Below the pieces are notes generated by a model. That model was not told the origin of the DNA. It worked only from the letters and a program-made list of their open reading frames with translations, and made no database searches. From Tiliqua scincoides (Eukaryota; Chordata; Lepidosauria; Squamata; Scincidae): a stretch of 64,000 bases of DNA. The DNA lies in assembly GCF_035046505.1 (NCBI RefSeq), contig NC_089822.1:62001-126000 (forward strand), written 5' to 3'. The translations under genes were made by a program, and so were the position numbers. This document shows, piece by piece, positions 57,221-64,000 of the stretch (position 1 is its first letter; the number at the start of each line of letters is the position of its first letter).

Positions 57221-60200
57221 ATGTCTCAGGGAGTGACCTATGCAGACCTGCGGTTTGCAAAGACCCCTCTGGAGGACAGCAGGCCCTCCCAGATCCAGCA
57301 GGAAGGTAGAGAGAGCCGGCTGGTACAGTCCCCCCCCCCTAACAGGTTTCTCCTCTACATCCACACTTGTGCCTCATCCCATCTCCTCTTCCAGAGATGA
57401 GTGAAGAAGACCTCGCTTACGAGAACGTCCAGGTGGACAAGCCCCAGGAAGACCAGGCCCCCCCCAACCCCTCAGGCAGCAGCGGTGAGTGCCTGGTGCT
57501 GTCCCAGCCAACTGATACTGTCAGGGAGGGAAGGGGGGCAGAGCTGGAAGTGTGGCCCAGTGGCAGGCTGGTCTCTAGCCCTCTGCCTGGCTGTAGTCGC
57601 TTGTCCGAGAGCATTCACTTCTCCAGGCCCAAGCAGGGCCTCCTTGGGCCCCTCTCAGCATGGCCCTCCCCACCAGCTGGAGAGAGGACCCGGAAACTTT
57701 GCAGAGGCCAGCTAGCCAGGCAGGCCACGTTCCTCGCAGGAATGCAGGGTTTGTATCTGTGCGTGTCCTTCACAGCCTCAGGTTAAGAAGCTTTTTTCCA
57801 GTGTTCTGGGTTGCAGTGCTTGTCCTTGGTTCATCCCCGGCCAGGCTGTGTTAAGGGCCTGGAATCACCCCACTGGGTCCCCCCACAACCAGCTACCCCC
57901 CTGGTGTGTCTCTCTTGCAGAATGGAACCATCAGGTCTGGTCTGCAACCTGGATATTGCTGGGCTCCAGCCTCTTTCTCCTGGCCACTGCCATAGGACTC
58001 GGGGTCAGATGTGAGTACCAGGTGACCCACCCCAAGCCCATTCCTCCCCCACCCCCTGGGAAAACTGATCCAAGGTGGGCAGGGGTTGGAAACAGCACCC
58101 AGTTGTTGTGCTAGCCCAGCGTGGGGCCAATGGAAATGGCAAGTTGGGGAGCAGCAGCAATCTGGGGTGTCCCAAACCCCCTTCTGCCGTCTGCCACCAA
58201 GCAGCTTTGGTTGGCTGTCACCTTCTCGGCTACTGGGAGCGAGCAGGAAAAGGGCCAGGGTGGGGGTGGCATCTCCTTCTCTGGCCACTATTGGCTTGGC
58301 CCTGGCCTGACCACCTGCTTTCTTGAGTGGTCAGGCCAGTTGGTGTCACTTCCCTCTCCTTTTCCACTCATCAGGAAGATCGGGGGCGAAGCAAAGGTGG
58401 AAAGCATCCCTCAGTGCGTCTCTTAGCTGCAGGCCCATCAGGGTCTTCTCCTGCTTGTGCCGCCCAGGCCCGTGGACACAGGGTCTGGTTTGTTTCAGGC
58501 AGGGTGGTGGGAGCAAGATGGGAAGGTGGTGACAGAGCGGGAGGGCAGAGAAAGGAGACCTGCGGGGAGGGGTTGCGCGTGCCTCTGTGCCAACAGATGC
58601 TGCTGCCAGCTGCAGCCTCTATACCCCCATGCGCCCCTCCTGGAGAGCAGGTGGGTGCACAAGGGAACACCCTTCAGTCCCCCTTCCCTTCATTCTCCAT
58701 GTGTGCGCCATGTGGCCCATGTCTGCGCCTCTTCTGTTGGAAGTGCATAGGCACAAGAGATGCTGGGATGGGGGGGGAGAAGTCACAGGCAGCCATCTTT
58801 GTCAGTGCCGGGATGGGGCAGGTGGGCCTTTCCCAGCAAGTCGGGAGAGGAGTAGAGCACCCAGTGGAGCAGTGGGCTGGGAAGGGCGGTGGGCAGATGG
58901 GTGGAGGGGGCTCATTTGTTTGCCACTCCACATGATGGCCTCTTGTTGGGCCACCTCATGTGAGGGTCACTGCACCTCACTGCCTGCCTCCTTGCCTGCC
59001 CCTTCCCCCTGCTTAGCCGGTCAGTTCCCCAAGCAGCTGGATGGGGAAGGAGGAGGCAGTGGCAGCCACGTGGCAGCAGATGCCCTCCTATGGATGCTGC
59101 AAGGCTCAACTAGGGGCACAGCCTGTTGGCAGCAGGCAACCCTGGAGAACACTTCAAGACAGAGCTGAGCCCACACGGGGGGGGGGGAGGAGCTGAGTGC
59201 CTGGGCCGCTCTTCCCCAGGCAGTCCAGAGACACATGCTGGTCGCAACTCCCCTGACTCTCCTCTGCAGACTGGCAGGTCTTCCAGCAACTCCAGCAGGC
59301 ATCCCAAGACCACGCAGTGGAGAGTGGTGCCCTGGCACAGAGACTTGGCGCCAAGGAGGGGAGCCTGGCCCACTGCCAGCAGCTGCTGCAGGAGGGCAGG
59401 ATGGAACTCAGCTCGACAAGGTCAGCTCTTCGGGAGAGCTGGGAAGCCGAGAACAGAACCCAGAGGAGGCTGGCCCTGGAGCTGGCGCAGGCAAACACAA
59501 GCCTGGCACGCCTGCAGCAGCAGTGGGAGGAGGCGGAGCGGCGACTGGTGCAGGCCACATCCTGCCAGGAGATTGGTACGTCCTCACTGTCCGTTGCTCT
59601 CAGGGGTCTGACTGTGCAGGTGGAGCTGTCCTTGTCCAACCTGAACCTGTGGCCTCTCCAAGCAGAAGCAGCACAAATTCTTCACACTGACCATCAACCC
59701 AGGCCAAACCACATGTTGTTGCCTGGCATGTCATGTGGGCTCACCTGTGGTTTTATATATCCAGATTTTTCAGAAGGTGTTTGATACAGTCCTGCAGCAA
59801 CTGTTACCCTGCACAGACCTGATCTTGTCTGATCTCGGAAGCTAAGCAGGGTCAGGCCTGGTTAGTACTTGGATGGGAGACCGCCTGGGAATACCGGGGG
59901 CTGTAGGCTTATACCATAGTCTTTCAAGACTGAAGGCTGCCAACCATTTTATTGCATCTATCTACAACCTGGGGGTCAAAGAACATTTTGTAGCCCCCAC
60001 CTTGCATGACAAAATCAAATTTAGTTAATTAAATAAATAAAAAGTTATTGGTTCCATGCTGTATCATAAAAACATCTCATTGGCACTCACAACAGTCTCA
60101 TAGGTCGGTTTGGAGCTAAGCAAATCCACTTTTTGTTCCACAAGGCAGTTGTGTTTTCATTTTCTGGTTAATTGGCCATAACTTTTGATAGAATGCGGAT

Positions 60201-61325
60201 ATTCCAGTACTGTTTGTTGCATTGCATTCTGCATTAAATTACCTTTCTAATGATATATAACATGCCTGCACCCTCATAGGGTGTTGCTGGTCGCCAGGGC
60301 ACTGAGGGATATGCCTTCCAAATTCAGCGAACTTGCAGTCAGGCCAGTAGGACCTGCGATTGTGGTTGGTCCACCTATTTCGTAAGTCAGTGGCTAGTTC
60401 CTTTTTTTGAGAACCTTTTCAAACCTGGAGCAGGTACTGGGATGGGTCCACAGGGGAATTTTGTGGCTCACTATATATATAATCCCCGCCAAGGCCGAGA
60501 AGGGGCAATGCTGCTTCAGAACTGCATGGGTGCCGTTCCCAAAGTATTGTTCTTCTCCTTCTCTCAGCATATCGTGCTTTGTCCGATAATGTGATATAAA
60601 ATGTTCTCCCTTCCGAGTGAGTCTTGGCTGGGAGGGGTCGGTTACTCAAAGCACCATATTGGGGTGGGGCGGGGCTCAGGTGTCTCTCACAGATCCTGCC
60701 ATGTGGGTCAGTCTGTTTCATTTTTCAGTGGCCTGTTCTGGCTCGTTCTGGTTCTGCCCTTACCCAGTCCTGGGAAGGCGGTTCTCCCAAGCGGGCACCA
60801 GCAGGGCTGCTCAACCTCTCACCCAGAGCCCCTTTGGAAGTCCAGGAGAACTGCCTGCCTGCCTGCCTGCCTGTCCGTCTGTCCTTCCCCTCCATTCACC
60901 AGCCAACCCCTGCTGTGTCCTGTGCACAGTGGCAGATGCAAGCAGCCATGAGACTTGCTGGCCTGGCCCCCGAGCGCACCGAGGTGTCTGTCCTGGCCTG
61001 GACACAGATTGTCTCTTGGCCTTGCTGTTCTCTGGAACACCTGTGCCTGGGGACGTCTCTGGAGTCCATGGGACATGCCCTGGGCGTGGGACAGGAAGAG
61101 CAGGCTGTGCTGAGCCGTTCTCTCACCCTTGTGTCGCCCTCTCCAGGCTGCTGCCCCAAGGGATGGCGCCTCTTCAGGTGGAAATGCTTCTGGATCTCCA
61201 CAGACCAGCATTCTTGGGACAGCAGCAGCAAGCAGTGCAAAGAGCAAGAGTCTCAGCTGGCCACTCTGAAGTACTGGACTGCAGAAGAACTACACAGCGC
61301 TCTAGTCCTAAGGGGTGCTGTGCAG
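57221..61325 (+). CDS. CD72: CD72, B-cell inhibitory co-receptor (5' part, 5 coding exons)
   Basis: Exons: 57221-57305, 57395-57484, 57921-58010, 59270-59575, 61147-61325. Every intron is GT-AG and every junction before the last is phase 1, giving 250 residues so far. The N-terminus MSQGVTYADLRFAKTPL matches CD72, with an ITIM-like V-T-Y7-A-D-L. A second motif, L-A-Y37-E-N-V, matches the membrane-proximal tyrosine of CD72. A type II TM segment spans about 64-86. A Gln/Glu/Leu-rich stalk, probably coiled coil, spans 90-190. The C-type lectin-like domain starts at 192 with C-C-P-K-G-W and stops within its first half at an in-phase donor. Its remaining exons are not found before 64000 and should lie further right. 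In B cells CD72 recruits SHP-1 and dampens BCR signalling; this is known for the family and inferred here. Confidence 0.88.
58011..59269. other. CD72 intron 3, nothing recognised
   Basis: Long open frames on both strands (for example 58327-58935) have no family match. A G run lies at 59177-59187 just before exon 4. Confidence 0.45.
59753..59795 (+). mobile_element. CR1 RT scrap
   Basis: TATATATCCAGATTTTTCAG and AAGGTGTTTGATACAGTCCT match the [11 protein letters not shown] codons of CR1. It abuts the 5S SINE. Confidence 0.7.
59796..59946 (+). mobile_element. 5S rRNA-derived SINE
   Basis: 59820-59910 closely follows vertebrate 5S rRNA from GATCTTGTCTGATCTCGGAA to GCTGTAGGCTT. The internal control region (AGCTAAGCAGGGTCAGG to GGATGGGAGACC) is conserved. 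The first 25-30 bases are diverged and the 5S is followed at once by a 35-bp tail (ATACCATAGTCTTTCAAGAC and on). That tail and the lone intronic position argue for a SINE rather than a functional 5S gene. Confidence 0.8.
59948..60290 (-). mobile_element. Second, shorter copy of the 54102-54879 element, inverted
   Basis: On the minus strand it shows GTTATATATCATTAGAAAGG, TAATTTAATGCAGAATGC, CCAATTAACCAGAAAATG and GAACAAAAAGTGGATTTGCT in the order of 54220-54380. It then jumps to TTTATTTATTTAATTA, lacking about 200 bp present in the other copy. Terminal repeats are not clear. Confidence 0.8.
60291..61146. other. CD72 intron 4, right part
   Basis: A short CTGC repeat (CTGCCTGCCTGCCTGCCTG) lies at about 60851-60870. 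Nothing else recognised. Confidence 0.4.
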
Positions 61326-62240
61326 GTAATGAGAGCTGGCTGTCCACGGTGGGGAGGCTGAGGTGTGGCTGGGGAGGGGACGCCACAATCTTACTTTGTT
61401 GGCTACCCAAGGAACAAGTTGGGGGGAGGAGATGATGACAAGGGTTCTTTTCCAGCTGCCCCCACACTAAAAGCAAAGGGGAAGGCAACAGGAGTTGGCC
61501 CCAGGGCCGCAAGGGGTGGCTGGCGTGCTGCTGTAGACCTGGTAGAGAACCGCTGCATCTTCTTGGTCAGTCAGGATCTGTCTCCAGCCAGGCTCTCCTG
61601 CTGCAGAGGCACCACAGGGAGCCCTTTAGCAAGGAAAGAGATGCTGTGGTGCGCCTCCCCCCCCCCAAGAGCTGCTCCCATTGCAGGCAGATTTCTCCAA
61701 GCACGTCACTGATTTTCAGTGGCCTGAAGGAGCAACAGAGAATGCTATTACGCCACCCATGCACATGGCGCCTTATTAGGGGTCAGGGGGCAGGTCCCTT
61801 CCCTGGGGGGTCACAATCTAGAAACAAACCAAGAGGCACAAGAGAGGAAAAAAGGGGGGCCCTGAGGGTAGATTAGCATGGAGAGAGGTGTCTGGCAGGT
61901 GGCCTGGGAAGGACTGACTTGATATTTTAATGCCGCTTTTCTAAAAAATCAAAGCAGTCAACAATAAGAATGTTAAAATGCCCTAATACGCCTCCCCCAA
62001 GCAAAAGTGCCAGGTGCCAGGGCAGCTGCAAGAGGCCTTACCAAACAGGAGAACAGGGTCTCAGTGCAAGCCTAGGCACCACTACTCCAAAGTAAGTCCC
62101 ACTGGGTTCAGGTAAGCAAGTACCGAGGTGTGGCCTCAGTTTCTTGAGGAAAACCACGCGTGAGGGCTGTGGCATCTCCTTAGGCTGCAGAGAGGCCACG
62201 AAATAAGTCCTGGTCCAAGTGCCTGGAACTGTCGATGGGC
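61326..62240. other. CD72 intron 5, no further lectin-domain exon seen
   Basis: I looked for the remaining lectin-domain exons (W-x-G-L and the C-terminal Cys block) and did not find them. A C run lies at 61659-61667. Confidence 0.5.
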
Positions 62241-62244
62241 CGAA

Positions 62245-63125
62245 GCAGGTGCCGCTTGACTCGTTTCCGCCCCCCACGACTCGACTCAGAATGAGTCATA
62301 ACAGGGAAGTTTTCCGAGTCACCTGGAGCATTTTGTGACTCAAGTCACAAGTCTTTTTGATACAAAAATTGGATGCAGGAAAAAAAGGGCTGCTGCCGGG
62401 TTTTGTAGGGTTCTCTTTAAACATTCCCCTGCTGCCCGTCCCATCTGTAAATAAGGCGGAAAGCAGGCACAGAAGTGGCAAGAGGCAGGAGGGGCACGTG
62501 CAGCAGCTGCGAGGCTGACCAGGACGACCCGATTCTTTGCAATTCTACTCAGAAGTGGTCCCATTTGCACCACTCATTCAATGAGGCTTCCTCCTCCCAA
62601 GTAACAACGCAGCTCACAGTAGCCCTGCAATTGGAAGGCATGATCTCTATAAACCTCCCCCCCCCCGCTTTTCCACCTCCTTTTCTGCTGGGCTTCTCCA
62701 GCCAATTCCAAGGCAAGAACCCCCTTGGGCTCCTCCTCCTGCCCTCCCTCATCCAAAGGGAAAAATCAGACTTCAATCAATGATCATCTGTTCCCTCAGA
62801 GATGGGCAAGAGAGCTACTCCTCCCCTCCTCCTTGGGTGCAAAAGCAAACATTAACCCTTCCCTGCCTCCTGGCTGGAACTACCCTGCTAATCACCTGAA
62901 GTGAATGATGGTCCCATAAGGTTTTTTTGCACTGCAAAAAAAGTCAGCAAGCACATCCAGACAGACTCGAATCTACATGCTTGGGACTGAGTGCCAAGTC
63001 AGTGGCCTTAGACTCGAGTCGATTCCCTAGTCACTGGCACAGCTGTTTCAAGTGGACACAAGTCAACAGAAAACTCTCCACAACTCGGACTCGAGTCACC
63101 TGACTTGCATTCCCATCCCTATGCC
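62245..63125. repeat. Possible DNA element with clustered GACTC/GAGTC motifs at both ends
   Basis: 62245-62360 and 62960-63115 are each packed with GACTCG, GAGTCAC, CTCGAGTC and CAAGTCA words in both orientations, while the middle has few. This arrangement resembles the subterminal repeats of some DNA transposons. Exact ends and target duplications were not found. Confidence 0.4.
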
Positions 63126-63290
63126 AAGAAGGAGAGACACTGCGAGAAGGCAGAATTTGGCGACAGGCTGAACTTGGGGAAAACAGGTGGTGGGGAAGAG
63201 AACACGAAGCTTGCTCTGTAAAGGCGGGGTGACATGGTCAATGAGGAGTGCTTGGGAGGAATGAGGAGTAAGAAAGTGTAATGTAGTAAA

Positions 63291-64000
63291 GTAATGTAAA
63301 GTCATGCACATTGGGGCAAAAAATCAAAACTACACATATAGGCTAATGTGTTCTGAGCTGTCTGTGACAGATCAGGAGAGAGATTTTGGGGTAGTGGTGG
63401 ACAGGTCGATGAAAGTGTCGACCCAATGCACAGCGGCATTGAAGAAGGCCAATTCTATGCTTGGGATCATTAGAAAAGGTATTGAGAACAAAACGGCTAA
63501 TATTATAATGCCATTGTACAAACTGACGGTAAGGCCACACCTGGAGTATTGTGTTCAGTTCTGGTTGACACATCTCAAAAAGGACATAGTGGAAATGGAA
63601 AAGGTGCAAAAGAGAGCAACCAAAATGATTACTGGGCTGGGGCACATTCCCCCTATGAGGAAAGGCTGCAGTGTTTGGGGCTCTTCAGTCTAGAAAAGAG
63701 GTGCCAGAGGGAGGACATGATTGAGACCTACAAAATTATGCAGAATATGGATAGATTGAGAGATGCTCTTTCCGCTCTAACCAGAACCAGGAGACATCTA
63801 CTAAAATTGAGTGTTGGAAGAGTTAGAACAGACAAAAGAACATATTCCCTTACTCAGTGTGTAGTTAGTCTGTGGAACTCCCTGCCACAGGATGTGGTGA
63901 TGGCATCTGGCCTGGACACCTTTAAAAGGGGATTGGACAAGTTTCTGGAGGAAAAATCTATTTTGGGTTACAAGCCATGATGTTTTATTTGCAATCTCAA
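63291..64000 (+). mobile_element. CR1 LINE C-terminal part, runs to right edge
   Basis: [20 protein letters not shown]-type text, then [20 protein letters not shown] and GLGHIP, and after a frame change [19 protein letters not shown] through KSILGYKP (stop at 63978-63980). The 3' UTR is cut by the window end. Confidence 0.9.

Noticed and set aside
59796-59946. Functional 5S rRNA gene
   Set aside because: The first quarter is diverged, there is no T-run terminator at the 3' end, and a shared retroposon tail follows. SINE is the better reading.

Overview
The window looks like a GC-rich stretch of vertebrate nuclear DNA, most probably from a squamate reptile (lizard, gecko or snake). The signs are spliced genes with GT-AG introns and CpG-island promoters, many CR1 LINEs of the type whose 3' ends finish in 8-bp TTCTTATG repeats, L2-like LINEs, a tRNA-derived SINE of squamate type, a 5S-rRNA-derived SINE, and small hAT-like and Harbinger-like DNA transposons. 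No bacterial, plasmid, CRISPR or phage features are present. I saw no element that I could identify as a retrovirus or LTR element.

Three protein-coding genes can be read. (1) TMEM8B (NGX6), plus strand, 7493-31550: 13 coding exons join in phase into an 800-residue membrane protein with a signal peptide, extracellular domain, EGF-like module and 7-TM CREST-type domain. (2) LRPAP1 (RAP, the LDL-receptor-family chaperone), minus strand, 50186-38041: 8 coding exons, 348 residues, ending in the ER-retention signal HNEL. (3) The 5' part of CD72, plus strand, 57221-61325: five coding exons for two ITIM-like tyrosine motifs, a TM segment, a stalk and the first part of the C-type lectin domain. Its remaining exons must lie beyond the right edge. 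TMEM8B and CD72 lie in the same chromosomal neighbourhood in human (9p13.3). LRPAP1 lies on another human chromosome (4p16.3), so its place between them is notable.

Layout: 1-7370 is intergenic and repeat-rich (CR1, L2, MITEs). 7376-8130 is the TMEM8B CpG island. 7575-17075 is TMEM8B intron 1, full of CR1 copies with nested SINE and MITE insertions. 17076-31550 holds the other TMEM8B exons, with a decayed partial copy of exon 4 in intron 3. 31551-36950 is the TMEM8B 3' side and the gap before the tail of LRPAP1. 38041-50186 is LRPAP1, with a nearly intact CR1 in intron 7. 50187-57220 is the LRPAP1 promoter side and a 2.6-kb nested hAT element. 57221 to the end is CD72 with repeat-filled introns.

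The genes do not form an operon-like unit. TMEM8B is a cell-surface protein, RAP acts in the early secretory pathway, and CD72 is a B-cell inhibitory co-receptor. All coordinates come from reading by eye. Exon joins were checked for phase, while repeat edges are approximate unless a target-site duplication is given.
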